NCBI RefSeq assembly: GCF_045862745.1
Contig: NZ_BQXN01000003.1
Location: 62,001-126,000 of the forward strand
DNA length: 64,000 nucleotides
Direction of reading: 5' to 3'
Source: Furfurilactobacillus entadae
GTDB taxonomy: Bacteria > Bacillota > Bacilli > Lactobacillales > Lactobacillaceae
The position numbers were made by a program, and so were the translations under genes. Position 1 is the stretch's first letter, and every line of letters starts with the position of its first letter. This document shows, one piece after another, positions 22,681 through 30,883 of this stretch. The notes under the pieces are model-generated. The model was not told the DNA's origin, made no database searches, and saw only the letters and a list, made by a program, of their open reading frames with translations.

Positions 22681-24522
22681 TTAATGGGTCCCTTCTTGTA
22701 ATTCATTGGCATAGGTGAGGATCAATCCCGTTGCCACCGCGTTTCTTGGCCCCTCAACGGCCCGAACGTTCCCACGGCCCGCAACCAGGTTGTAGTGGGA
22801 TAACGCGTCGGTCACTAGCTGAGGAATTTCAAAGTCTAAGGCAGAACCACCAACAATGACGACAAACGGAATGTCGCGGATGTTTCCAGTAGGACTCACT
22901 TTTGCCAGCGCCCGCAGTGCATTGGTGACAAAGACTCGCTGCTTAGCAGACTGCCGAACAGTTCGAATCTTTTCAATTGAAACGTCACCTGGAACCGGGA
23001 CAAACCCGGTTGGCTTAACCACCACGGTCCGGGCAAAGAGATCACCGGAGAGGGCTTCATCAAAGAACTGCACGCTCCCGTCTTCATGACGAATGTAAAA
23101 TAAACTTTCGACCTTCGCTAACGGGTATCGTTTAATGTCTTCGGCCAAGTACAAGTCATCCAGCCCTAATTCAGAGTTGATGATCATGGTCGTCATGTCA
23201 CCGGCCCCGGCCAAATGAATGGCCACGATGTCGCCTGCCTTATCAATGATCGACGCATCGGAGGAACCAGCACCAAGGTCTAAGATGGCCAGTGGCGCCT
23301 GTGTTCCGGGAGTCGTCAACGCACCACGAATGGCCGCTTCGGCTTCCACACCACCAACTTCAACGGTAACGCCAAAGTCATGGTGAATTTCGTCCGCGAT
23401 GGCCTGCATTTGCAGATGGTCCGTGCGAACCATTGACGCGATCCCGACTGCTTGTTCCATTGAGAACTCACCAGCCAGACCACCCTTAACATCATTTGGC
23501 ACGGAGGTATCAACGGCCAACAGATCCTGAATGTAAATGTCTTGCATCCGTTTGTCCGTTAGTTCCGCCATCGTCTGCCGAACCCGTTCCAGCATGCCAC
23601 CAATGTTTGTGCCAGCTTCCCCGGTCACATTGTCGATCTGCTTAAACGAGGACACAGTCTTCATGATCTTGTCGGCACCGGCAGAGATCCCAACCTGTTC
23701 TTCATGGTCATCACCGTTAATGTGAACCGTTCCGGCCGGAATGACCCGAGCCTTCACGTCCCCGGCGGGTGTTTTGATGACCACCGCTGACCGGTTACCA
23801 ATTAAGGCCCGGGCAACGGGAACCACGTTTTTCGTTTGTTCCGGTGTCAATTCAAACACCGTTGCGATCCCGTATGGATTGGATAATTGCTTAATGACTT
23901 GCCCTTTATCAGCCACTTCAACGGCGGCCAGCATGTGCTGCGGGACCTTTTCCAGTAACGACACTTCATCCACAATGGGAATCTTGAAGTCCAACCGGTT
24001 ATCAATGAGGACCCCGTCGTCACCCTGAAGGATGGCACCGGTAACCTTGAATCCGGTTTGATGGTACAGGTTCAGCAGTTTAGCGGCATCGCCAAAGTCA
24101 ACTTCTTTGGGAATTAACACAATGTACGTTTTATCCGTTGTGCCCTCGTTGACAAGGTCGGTAATCAGGATGGTTTCCCCAATACCAACGCCCAGTCCCC
24201 CGGGTGTTCGCGGATTGTGACCAATCATGGTTGATTCTGTGATGACGGTTTCAGTAATCGTCTCCATCGCCACATCACCAATCACGGGGGTTGCTTCGTT
24301 GATCCGAATGAGATCCACGTCGTTAATGGTGAGTTGACTCTTTGTCAACACCCCGTTAATGGCCGTTCGAATCCCCACGAGATTTCGTTTAGTCCCCTTG
24401 ATCCCGGTTGTTGCGGTGATGTCAGAGTTGATAAACTCAACCTGACCCGTTGGCGTCACGTTAGCTAACGCTACTTCTGTCGACGAATTACCAATGTCGA
24501 CACCAATCACTGTTTGCGTCAT
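22681..24522 (-). CDS. pduG: PduG diol dehydratase reactivase large subunit
   Basis: The 613-residue Hsp70-like ATPase works with PduH to swap inactive for active coenzyme B12 on the dehydratase. ASKHA motifs are VIGVDIGNSSTEVAL at the N-terminus, LAILDLGAGSSDASII near 410 and VIVGGSALDFEIPQLV near 565. GHNPRTPGGLGVGIGETI is a strong family signature. Length equals that of the canonical large subunit (~610). Confidence 0.96.
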   Translation of the reverse strand: MTQTVIGVDIGNSSTEVALANVTPTGQVEFINSDITATTGIKGTKRNLVGIRTAINGVLTKSQLTINDVDLIRINEATPVIGDVAMETITETVITESTMIGHNPRTPGGLGVGIGETILITDLVNEGTTDKTYIVLIPKEVDFGDAAKLLNLYHQTGFKVTGAILQGDDGVLIDNRLDFKIPIVDEVSLLEKVPQHMLAAVEVADKGQVIKQLSNPYGIATVFELTPEQTKNVVPVARALIGNRSAVVIKTPAGDVKARVIPAGTVHINGDDHEEQVGISAGADKIMKTVSSFKQIDNVTGEAGTNIGGMLERVRQTMAELTDKRMQDIYIQDLLAVDTSVPNDVKGGLAGEFSMEQAVGIASMVRTDHLQMQAIADEIHHDFGVTVEVGGVEAEAAIRGALTTPGTQAPLAILDLGAGSSDASIIDKAGDIVAIHLAGAGDMTTMIINSELGLDDLYLAEDIKRYPLAKVESLFYIRHEDGSVQFFDEALSGDLFARTVVVKPTGFVPVPGDVSIEKIRTVRQSAKQRVFVTNALRALAKVSPTGNIRDIPFVVIVGGSALDFEIPQLVTDALSHYNLVAGRGNVRAVEGPRNAVATGLILTYANELQEGTH

Positions 24523-24533
24523 AACGACCTCCG

Positions 24534-25076
24534 TTAGTTATCACCCTTCAACTTTTTCCGGATTTCGTAGTTCTTAGCGGCTTCACGAACAAAGTTTGCT
24601 GAAATTGTGGCGTGGTACTGTTGTTCCAGTTCATTTGCCATGTCCAGTAATTCTTGTTTGCTCGACCGGTATGGCCGTAATGCACCGTACATTTCCAGTA
24701 ACCGGTCATCAGGAATTGCCGTTAATTCTGCGGCGCGATCAAAGTTACTTTGAATGGCAGCCCGACCAGCGTTCTTGGCAATTTGGCCCTGTGCTTTTAA
24801 CGTTGCTGGCGTGATCCGCAAGTCTTCGGGAGTAATCTTGTCGTTGACCACGTTTTCCAACGTAATGTCATTAACGCGCTTCCCCGTTGGTGACTTGATC
24901 AAGTCAGGATGTTTGCTAAATAACGGATAGTCGCTTCGGCCCAGTTCCTTTCCATCGGGCTGTGCCTGACTTCCAGTTTGGGCGGTTGCTGTGGTTGTGG
25001 CTTGTGGGGCACTCTTTGTATCAGAGTCCTTCAAATCGGCCATTACTTTCGCAACGAGATCTTCCATTTCACTCAT
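24534..25076 (-). CDS. pduE: PduE propanediol/glycerol dehydratase small subunit
   Basis: The 180-residue gamma subunit of the B12-dependent diol dehydratase shows KRVNDITLENVVNDKITPED, RITPATLKAQGQIAK and LMEMYGALRPYRS-like (DRLLEMYGALRPYRSSKQEL) family sequence. The N-terminal helix MEDLVAKVMADLKDS followed by an Ala/Thr/Gln linker is an encapsulation peptide. Confidence 0.95.
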   Translation of the reverse strand: MSEMEDLVAKVMADLKDSDTKSAPQATTTATAQTGSQAQPDGKELGRSDYPLFSKHPDLIKSPTGKRVNDITLENVVNDKITPEDLRITPATLKAQGQIAKNAGRAAIQSNFDRAAELTAIPDDRLLEMYGALRPYRSSKQELLDMANELEQQYHATISANFVREAAKNYEIRKKLKGDN

Positions 25077-25104
25077 GTTGACGTTCCTTTCTCAGCATTC
25101 CAAA

Positions 25105-25821
25105 TTAGAAATGCACTTCGATTTCATCGGGTGCTTTCCCCGTTACAACGTATTTTGTTTCTTTGATGTGCATTAAAGCTGATTTTGCTTGGTAAGCAAC
25201 CCGCGCCATTTGGTCACTAACCGTTGGCACTGGGTTTGGTGATTCACCCTTCGCATACTTTGCAGCGTTGACCCCAATGGCCCGGTAAGTATCCAACGTC
25301 AGCACGGGTGCTTGTGGGAATAATTCCAGGTTACTTAATGGTTCTTCATCACGCTGGTGAATAATGGCGGTTCCTTTTGATTGAATGGAAACGGCAATTC
25401 CTGACCCTGACAGATGGTCAGCTTCAGCGCCAGAGAATGAAACGTCGGCTGTCCGGTAAACCTTAATGACACGGGCCCGTAACCCTTCTTCTTCAATTCC
25501 GGCGGTCACTTGTCGCAAAATGTCGCGGTGGGATAACCCCGTCATGTTTTCCGTTAAATGTTCTGCAAAACCTGGTAAAACGGAAACAACAACTTCGTCC
25601 ACAGCGGTTCCTTTTTTAGCAACCCCAACGTGTTTAAACCAGTCCAACTTCTTTGGTGCGTCCGTTGCTTCTGGTTGGCCCTCATGTTCGGCCGTTGCAA
25701 CAGCGGCTGGTTTTGTTTCTGCTGAGCCACTGCCAAACGACACTTCCTTGTTGGTGGCGGCCGTTTCAGCGATCACTTGTTTAACAATTTTTCTTAATAA
25801 ATCAACATCGATATCTGCCAT
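25105..25821 (-). CDS. pduD: PduD propanediol/glycerol dehydratase medium subunit
   Basis: The 238-residue beta subunit has an N-terminal encapsulation helix (DIDVDLLRKIVKQVIAE), a linker, then the conserved core with RVIKVYRTADVSFSGAEAD, GSGIAVSIQSKGTAIIHQRD and NLELFPQAPVLTLDTYRAIG. I start at the ATG at 25821, nine bases after GGGAGG; the ATG three codons earlier touches the ribosome site. Confidence 0.95.
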   Translation of the reverse strand: MADIDVDLLRKIVKQVIAETAATNKEVSFGSGSAETKPAAVATAEHEGQPEATDAPKKLDWFKHVGVAKKGTAVDEVVVSVLPGFAEHLTENMTGLSHRDILRQVTAGIEEEGLRARVIKVYRTADVSFSGAEADHLSGSGIAVSIQSKGTAIIHQRDEEPLSNLELFPQAPVLTLDTYRAIGVNAAKYAKGESPNPVPTVSDQMARVAYQAKSALMHIKETKYVVTGKAPDEIEVHF

Positions 25822-25850
25822 GTGTGGCATCCTCCCTTCTTCACGCGGAT

Positions 25851-27515
25851 TTAGAAGTCCGATGGATCAATGGCCATCGGAATGTCCTTGATTTTCTCCC
25901 AGGTTTCGCCTGATACACGGTACCCGGTTCCAGGACCCTTGTAGTCATTATTGTCGTTAACGGCAGAAATGACGTTCCAATCCTTGTCAAAAATGGCGGA
26001 TGTTTGCAGGAAGTCTCCGGCGATCCGTTGTTGTAACAGACTCAAAACGGCCTGGGCAACATCACGGAAACCACCGTTGTAAAGTGCCTTAACGATGTCG
26101 ATCCCGGTAATCCCACGGTCCATCATTTCTTGGGCAGCCTTCATATCTTCAACAAGGTTCCGATCTGGCATGTCCTTTGAGCTGTTTGCGTAGGTTGCGG
26201 CTTCCACTTCTTCATCCGTGATCTTTGGTAGCCCAATGGCTTCAAAGACCGTTTGAAGGGCTTTAGCAGCTTTATTTCTAACTTTGATGACGTCTTCTTC
26301 CTTTACAGGAACGATCCCACCGTTGACCTTTAAGTCACGTTGCATCACGTAGTAGTCATCGTAGTCCATGGCGTCGGTGTTTGAACCGGCAAACATGTTG
26401 TCTTCGTTTGGTACTGATGAGTAACCGGAAGAAACGTAGTCAGTCCCGGCCAAGAATTGACCCAGTAACCGTTCTGTCCGCCGCATGTCTGAGTGTGAAA
26501 AGGCTTGGTCATTACCAGAAGCACATTCCAAATCAATCATCATACATAACAAGTTTTCACCCATAACGGAGCGAATTCCTGATGGAACGGCACCGGGGAT
26601 CCCGATACAACTAACACCACCGTTTTGCAGTCCCTGAACCCCACTGGCCTTTGTAATGTAGATACAACGGGCTTCCAAGTAGAGCATGGATTTTCCTTCG
26701 GCGTAACCCATCATAACTTCTGAACCAGAACCCGAAGTGAACCGCATCTTCAAGCCACGAGAAGCGTAACAAGAAGCAAGGAATCCCTTAGACCAAGGTG
26801 TGTCATCCCCATCCGTAAACACTTGTTCAGTCCCATAAACGGAGATGGTTTCGGCATAGGCGGTAAACCCACGCATCCCTAAACTCAGTTCCAGGGCTTC
26901 TTCAACGGAACATTGAGTCAGCACACCAGGACGACCTGTTTGGGCCCCAATCATGATGGAAATGGCGTTCAGTGGTGCATAACGGGCAACCGCCGTCGTC
27001 GTTTCTTGTTCTGGGAATCCACGCAAAGCGGCATCAGCTGCGTCGGCAGCGATTTGAACCGGGTTATCACGCAAGTTAGTCACGTGACATTGCGTTGCTG
27101 GTGTCCGCCGTGGCCGCATCTTTTGGGTGGCCATCATCATTTCAACGAAGTTCAACTTGCTGATTACTTCAACCGCTTTGGCTGGTGTCATCGCAGTGGT
27201 CAGTGGAATGATTTCTTCACGAGGGACGTTTGGATCACACAACATGTTTGCTAACTTAAAGGAATCCATTTCCATAACACGTTCAGCATTACGTTGGTCG
27301 ATTCCGTGGTCAGCGATGTACAGGTCGATCAAATCGAAGTCGTCACGTTTCTTACTGTCTAATTCCGTAACCACACCGTTTTCAACCTTGATACTTGGCT
27401 TTGGATCGTTGGGTCCTTCTAGGGCAACGAACCCTTCTTCTGGCCATTCTTTAACAAATCCATCTTGATGGATCGGCATTTTTTCTAATGCTTCAAACCG
27501 TTTTTGACGCTTCAT
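25851..27515 (-). CDS. pduC: PduC propanediol/glycerol dehydratase large subunit
   Basis: The 554-residue alpha subunit holds the TIM-barrel active site that dehydrates 1,2-propanediol to propionaldehyde or glycerol to 3-hydroxypropionaldehyde (reuterin precursor) with adenosylcobalamin. Near-invariant family stretches are MKRQKRFEALEKMPIHQDGF (N-terminus), EEIIPLTTAMTPAKAVEVIS, GSGSEVMMGYAEGKSMLYLE and CASGNDQAFSHSDMRRT. Length is that of canonical PduC. It forms the catalytic complex with PduD and PduE. Confidence 0.97.
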   Translation of the reverse strand: MKRQKRFEALEKMPIHQDGFVKEWPEEGFVALEGPNDPKPSIKVENGVVTELDSKKRDDFDLIDLYIADHGIDQRNAERVMEMDSFKLANMLCDPNVPREEIIPLTTAMTPAKAVEVISKLNFVEMMMATQKMRPRRTPATQCHVTNLRDNPVQIAADAADAALRGFPEQETTTAVARYAPLNAISIMIGAQTGRPGVLTQCSVEEALELSLGMRGFTAYAETISVYGTEQVFTDGDDTPWSKGFLASCYASRGLKMRFTSGSGSEVMMGYAEGKSMLYLEARCIYITKASGVQGLQNGGVSCIGIPGAVPSGIRSVMGENLLCMMIDLECASGNDQAFSHSDMRRTERLLGQFLAGTDYVSSGYSSVPNEDNMFAGSNTDAMDYDDYYVMQRDLKVNGGIVPVKEEDVIKVRNKAAKALQTVFEAIGLPKITDEEVEAATYANSSKDMPDRNLVEDMKAAQEMMDRGITGIDIVKALYNGGFRDVAQAVLSLLQQRIAGDFLQTSAIFDKDWNVISAVNDNNDYKGPGTGYRVSGETWEKIKDIPMAIDPSDF

Positions 27516-27533
27516 TATGTCCTCTCCTTTTTA

Positions 27534-28316
27534 CTAGATGTAGGAAGGAAAATCATTTGTTGGTTTTCCACCAAGCGTGCCTAGTAAATCAAGCCCAACT
27601 TCACGTGCTGCAATAACTGCTTGACGAACTGCACCAGAATCACCCGAAATGTGTAAGATACCTTCGTTTGAATAACTGGTTCCGTACGCTGGCGAAGCAA
27701 ATGATAAGACATCAACATTTGCAGCCTTCAACGCAGCATCTGCCATCACAACACCGATTCCGGCTGGTGCACCAGCAATTAAGCCGTACGCTTTCCCCAG
27801 TGGTGCGTTAAACGCAAACTGAGCAGCCTCACTGGCCCGAGCAGTGTATTGTAATTCAATGTGGCCGGCTGGTGTGTTGTACACATCACCGAACTTTTGT
27901 GGAACGGCAGCTAACGCCACTTCAATGGCCCGCCGAACGTCAGAAACATCGTTCCCACCAACAATGATCAAAGAACCGTGACCAGCACCGCCCTTAGTAT
28001 CACGTGGCATTTGGATGCTAACAACTTCCGTGTTCGTTGCCTTAACGGCTTCGTCCATGGCCATGATTTGGGGACCCCCACCAGAACGGGCGGATAAAAT
28101 CCCTAATGACCGAAATTGCTTTTCTAAATGTAAGTGTTCGGCTAAATCGCTATCAACGTTTGCAACGACCATCCCAATGGTGTCACCAATGGGAGCGGTT
28201 CCAACAAACTCCGTAAGACTTGACTTACTAACACTAGCTGGTGTGGCCGTTGAAGTCTTCCCAGAATCTAACAACTTGCCCATTACACGGTTTACTAATT
28301 CATCTGTATCTGCCAT
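27534..28316 (-). CDS. pduB: PduB tandem-BMC trimer shell protein
   Basis: The 260-residue protein has two BMC domains (first around IGDTIGMVVANVDSDLAEHL to EVVSIQMPRDTKGGAGHGSL, second around AYGLIAGAPAGIGVVMADAA to DVLSFASPAYGTSYSNEGIL). It forms pseudohexameric trimers in the shell. The N-terminal helix DELVNRVMGKLLDSGK is the segment that, in Salmonella, links cargo to the shell. It follows pduA by 15 bases. Confidence 0.96.
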   Translation of the reverse strand: MADTDELVNRVMGKLLDSGKTSTATPASVSKSSLTEFVGTAPIGDTIGMVVANVDSDLAEHLHLEKQFRSLGILSARSGGGPQIMAMDEAVKATNTEVVSIQMPRDTKGGAGHGSLIIVGGNDVSDVRRAIEVALAAVPQKFGDVYNTPAGHIELQYTARASEAAQFAFNAPLGKAYGLIAGAPAGIGVVMADAALKAANVDVLSFASPAYGTSYSNEGILHISGDSGAVRQAVIAAREVGLDLLGTLGGKPTNDFPSYI

Positions 28317-28331
28317 GACTTATGCGCTCTC

Positions 28332-28613
28332 CTACTTGCCTGACTGAGGTAACAACGTTTCAATGTCCTGGTGTGGCCGTGGGATGACGTAGTTTGAAAC
28401 GACTTCCCCGTTTTCTTCTGCCGCACTTACACCGGCATCAACAGCGGCCTTAACGGCACCAACATCACCGCGAACCATCACGGTGATCAAACCCTTACCG
28501 ACTTTCTCTTGGCCTACAAGCTTAACGTTTGCAGCCTTGACCATCGCATCAGCAGCTTCAATTGACGCGATTAACCCGCGTGTTTCGATTAAACCCAGTG
28601 CTTCTCTATCCAT
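28332..28613 (-). CDS. pduA: PduA BMC hexamer shell protein
   Basis: The 93-residue protein is the first gene of the pdu operon. The BMC domain reads REALGLIETRGLIASIEAAD, KGLITVMVRGDVGAVKAAVD and NYVIPRPHQDIE. Its hexamer pore admits diol and excludes aldehyde in Salmonella. The ATG lies 9 bases after GGAGGAGG. Confidence 0.95.
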   Translation of the reverse strand: MDREALGLIETRGLIASIEAADAMVKAANVKLVGQEKVGKGLITVMVRGDVGAVKAAVDAGVSAAEENGEVVSNYVIPRPHQDIETLLPQSGK

Positions 28614-28677
28614 AGAACATATCCTCCTCCGGGAGATCCCGTATAAAGTAAGCTTTTACTACAGCCCTACAGTACCG

Positions 28678-28691
28678 AAAAAGCGTTATCA
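28678..28691 (-). promoter_or_regulatory. cre-like CcpA site upstream of pduA
   Basis: AAAAAGCGTTATCA on the plus strand fits the cre consensus at all but its first two positions, about 65 bp upstream of the pduA start codon. No good -35/-10 pair could be fixed for pduA, as expected if the promoter needs an activator such as PocR. Confidence 0.45.
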
Positions 28692-28778
28692 TTTATTGCT
28701 ATGTCTATATATTCACATATAGGCAAACTATTAAATTGTTGATATACTGTCTTATAAAGAAGTGATGTTGCTGTCATT

Positions 28779-28792
28779 TGGTAGCGATACCA
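28779..28792. promoter_or_regulatory. Perfect palindrome in the pduA-pocR intergenic region
   Basis: TGGTA-GCGA-TACCA lies about 100 bp upstream of pocR and about 170 bp upstream of pduA. It has the CG core and outer TG/CA of a cre box but three other mismatches. It may be a CcpA, PocR or other regulator site. The 28614-28888 gap holds no gene. Confidence 0.35.
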
Positions 28793-28888
28793 TTATCATT
28801 CTTATGGCATTTATTGAGCATATTATCGGAAAATGATCATAAAGTGGCACTTTCTTTACTTTTAGTTTTTTCTTGGAGGATAAAGCCG

Positions 28889-29749
28889 ATGAACGAAGAC
28901 CTTGCGCAGCTCCTAACAACCCAACAACTCTGTCAACTGAACCACCTGTTGACGAATTTTTCACAGGCCACCGGAAGCGTAACTGTCATCACAAGCCCTG
29001 GTGGGCAAACCATTTCAAACGTTTGTGGTTTTTCAATTTTTAATACGTTTAGTGATGATGCTGTTGGCGAAGTCGCCGTCCCACAAAACAAAACCGTTGA
29101 TATTAGTGAACACTACACCATTAGTCGGTTGCCGTTGATCCTTGACGAACAGTTAATGGGCTTTGTTTGTTGCGGTTACCTAGACGTTAACCAAAGCGCC
29201 TATTCACCGTTTGGCCCCACCGGAAACTCAGCTGGTGAGCGTGCTCAAGCGTCAATCACCTTGTTGCACTCCGTCATTCAACGAGAATTAGAGGGCTACC
29301 AGTTCCAAGCAGGTGGTGCCCCAGTCCAAGTCCAAATGCCGGTCATCCACCAAGCACCCGCTCTTCACACGGTGCCTGATAAGAACAACTTCCACGCCTC
29401 ACTGGCTAAGATCGACAGCATTTCAACGACAAACAAGGAAATTAGTGACGCATTAACCTTCATTGAACAGCACCTTAATCAAAACATTTCGTTAGAAGAA
29501 GTCGCCCAACGCGTTTATCTATCAAGCTTTTACTTCTCGAAACTCTTTAAAAAGTCCACAAACATGAATTTCTCCGACTACTTAGCGGCAAAGAAGATCA
29601 AGCGAGCAATGGTGCTTCTCCAAGACACCAATACCCCGGTTAACCTCATCGCCCACCAGCTGGGCTTTTCGCAGACGAGTTACTTTAGCAAAACGTTTAA
29701 ACGCTACGTTAATGAAACCCCCTCAACGTTCAGAAAGTCCTTCCAATAA
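28889..29749 (+). CDS. pocR: PocR-type AraC-family activator of pdu and cob genes
   Basis: The 286-residue regulator has an N-terminal PocR sensory domain (residues ~5-135, with QATGSVTVITSPGGQ and FVCCGYLDV), a linker, and a C-terminal AraC double helix-turn-helix: NISLEEVAQRVYLSSFYFSK, then GFSQTSYFSKTFKRY near the end. It is divergent from pduA. In L. reuteri and Salmonella PocR responds to propanediol or glycerol and activates pdu and cobalamin genes. I start at 28889 behind CTTGGAGG; the longer frame to 28778 runs through regulatory DNA. Confidence 0.93.
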   Translation: MNEDLAQLLTTQQLCQLNHLLTNFSQATGSVTVITSPGGQTISNVCGFSIFNTFSDDAVGEVAVPQNKTVDISEHYTISRLPLILDEQLMGFVCCGYLDVNQSAYSPFGPTGNSAGERAQASITLLHSVIQRELEGYQFQAGGAPVQVQMPVIHQAPALHTVPDKNNFHASLAKIDSISTTNKEISDALTFIEQHLNQNISLEEVAQRVYLSSFYFSKLFKKSTNMNFSDYLAAKKIKRAMVLLQDTNTPVNLIAHQLGFSQTSYFSKTFKRYVNETPSTFRKSFQ

Positions 29750-29768
29750 TCCGAAAATGAAACATGAC

Positions 29769-29803
29769 AAAAAAAGACAACTGTGACTCAGTTGTCTTTT
29801 TTT
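29769..29803. terminator. Terminator after pocR
   Basis: GACAACTG (29776-29783) pairs with CAGTTGTC (29789-29796) around TGACT; an A-tract precedes and seven T follow. Confidence 0.88.
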
Positions 29804-29892
29804 AATCGCAAAAGCACACCAGAAGAAGACCAACATTGTAATTGCATAAGAGCATAAACTTAGTTTTACATATTGAAAGGGGTTTATTACCT

Positions 29893-30264
29893 ATGAAGAA
29901 GTTTGTTCGTTTCGCCATCGTTCTTGCCGTTGTTATCTTTGGGTTTGTTGCTGCAGGACACGTTCAGTCCGCCAGTGCTGCCACTAACAAGGCAACCATT
30001 ACCTTAACGCAGGACAAAAAGCAGTTTGCTAAGAAAACAGTCACTGTTAAGAAGGGTAACAACTTACTCAGTGTCATGAAGAAGAACTTTACCGTTAAGG
30101 AAAAGGACGGCTTCATCACAAGCATCAACGGTCACAAACAGGATGACGCCCAAAAGAAATACTGGATGTTCACCGTTAACGGCAAGGAAGCCACTAAGGG
30201 TGCAAAGGACATTCAGGTGAAGAAAAACGATAAGGTGACCTTCGACCTATCCGTCACAAAATAA
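29893..30264 (+). CDS. Exported DUF4430 (transcobalamin C-terminal-like) protein
   Basis: The 123-residue product has a signal peptide (MKKFVRFAIVLAVVIFGFVA, cleavage near SASA) without a lipobox Cys, then one DUF4430 domain with VTVKKGNNLLSVMKKNF, a GFITSING turn and the conserved YWMFTVNGK. The family is related to the C-terminal domain of transcobalamin/intrinsic factor. The stop overlaps the next ATG by one base, so it is coupled to an ECF S component. I infer an extracytoplasmic ligand-binding partner for that transporter; corrinoid or precursor is the likely ligand from context. The start is taken at the ATG after AAAGGGG. Confidence 0.75.
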   Translation: MKKFVRFAIVLAVVIFGFVAAGHVQSASAATNKATITLTQDKKQFAKKTVTVKKGNNLLSVMKKNFTVKEKDGFITSINGHKQDDAQKKYWMFTVNGKEATKGAKDIQVKKNDKVTFDLSVTK

Positions 30265-30821
30265 TGCAACGCCATTTCGGTGCTAACATTGCCACCCCGC
30301 GTTACATTACGTTTATCGCCATGATGACCGCGATCTGTGTTGTGGGGCGCTATATTTTTCAATTTCTCCCCAACATCCAACCAGTAACGGACATCCTCAT
30401 TTTTCTAACGATTTATTATAGCTTTGCGGTCGGTGTCTTTGTTAGCATTCTGTCGATCCTCATTTCAAACATTCTGTTAGGATTTGGTCCCTGGACCATC
30501 CCACAGATCATGGCCTACCTTGTGGTTGTTCTGGTCGTGACAGCAGCTAGTCACCTGCGGCTTGTCAACCGGTCAATTATCGTTCAGAGCGGGTTAGCCC
30601 TTCTCATGGGGTACCTGTACGGATTTACCGTTAGTCTAGGGCAGCTTCCCGTTTTGGGTGGCTGGCACCAGGTGATCGTCTATTGGCTTGGCGGGCTATC
30701 CTTTGATACCCTTCACGCTGGCGGTAACCTCGTGATTTATCTAATCTGTATGCCAGCTTTGAAGCAGACGTTTATCCGGCTTCACAATCACATTCCGGTA
30801 CCCATGCGTTACCAAGATTAA
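30264..30821 (+). CDS. ECF transporter substrate-binding (S) component
   Basis: The 185-residue membrane protein has about five to six hydrophobic helices and N-terminal features of ECF S components (RYITFIAMMTAICVVGRYIF) plus LLGFGPWTIPQIMAYLVV. It would use a shared ECF energising module, not encoded beside it (CbiO/CbiQ here belong to the cobalt system). One-base coupling with the exported DUF4430 gene and flanking pocR and cobT suggest uptake of a corrinoid, its lower-ligand precursor or cobinamide. Substrate is an inference from position. Confidence 0.75.
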   Translation: MQRHFGANIATPRYITFIAMMTAICVVGRYIFQFLPNIQPVTDILIFLTIYYSFAVGVFVSILSILISNILLGFGPWTIPQIMAYLVVVLVVTAASHLRLVNRSIIVQSGLALLMGYLYGFTVSLGQLPVLGGWHQVIVYWLGGLSFDTLHAGGNLVIYLICMPALKQTFIRLHNHIPVPMRYQD

Positions 30822-30833
30822 GGCATCATCAGA

Positions 30834-30876
30834 CAAAAAACGCGCCAAGTCGACTAGACTTGGCGCGTTTTTTGTC
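30834..30876. terminator. Bidirectional terminator between S component and cobT
   Basis: ACGCGCCAAGTC and GACTTGGCGCGT form a perfect 12-bp stem with A- and T-tracts on both sides, shared by the convergent genes. Confidence 0.93.
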
Positions 30877-30883
30877 ACCGTGG

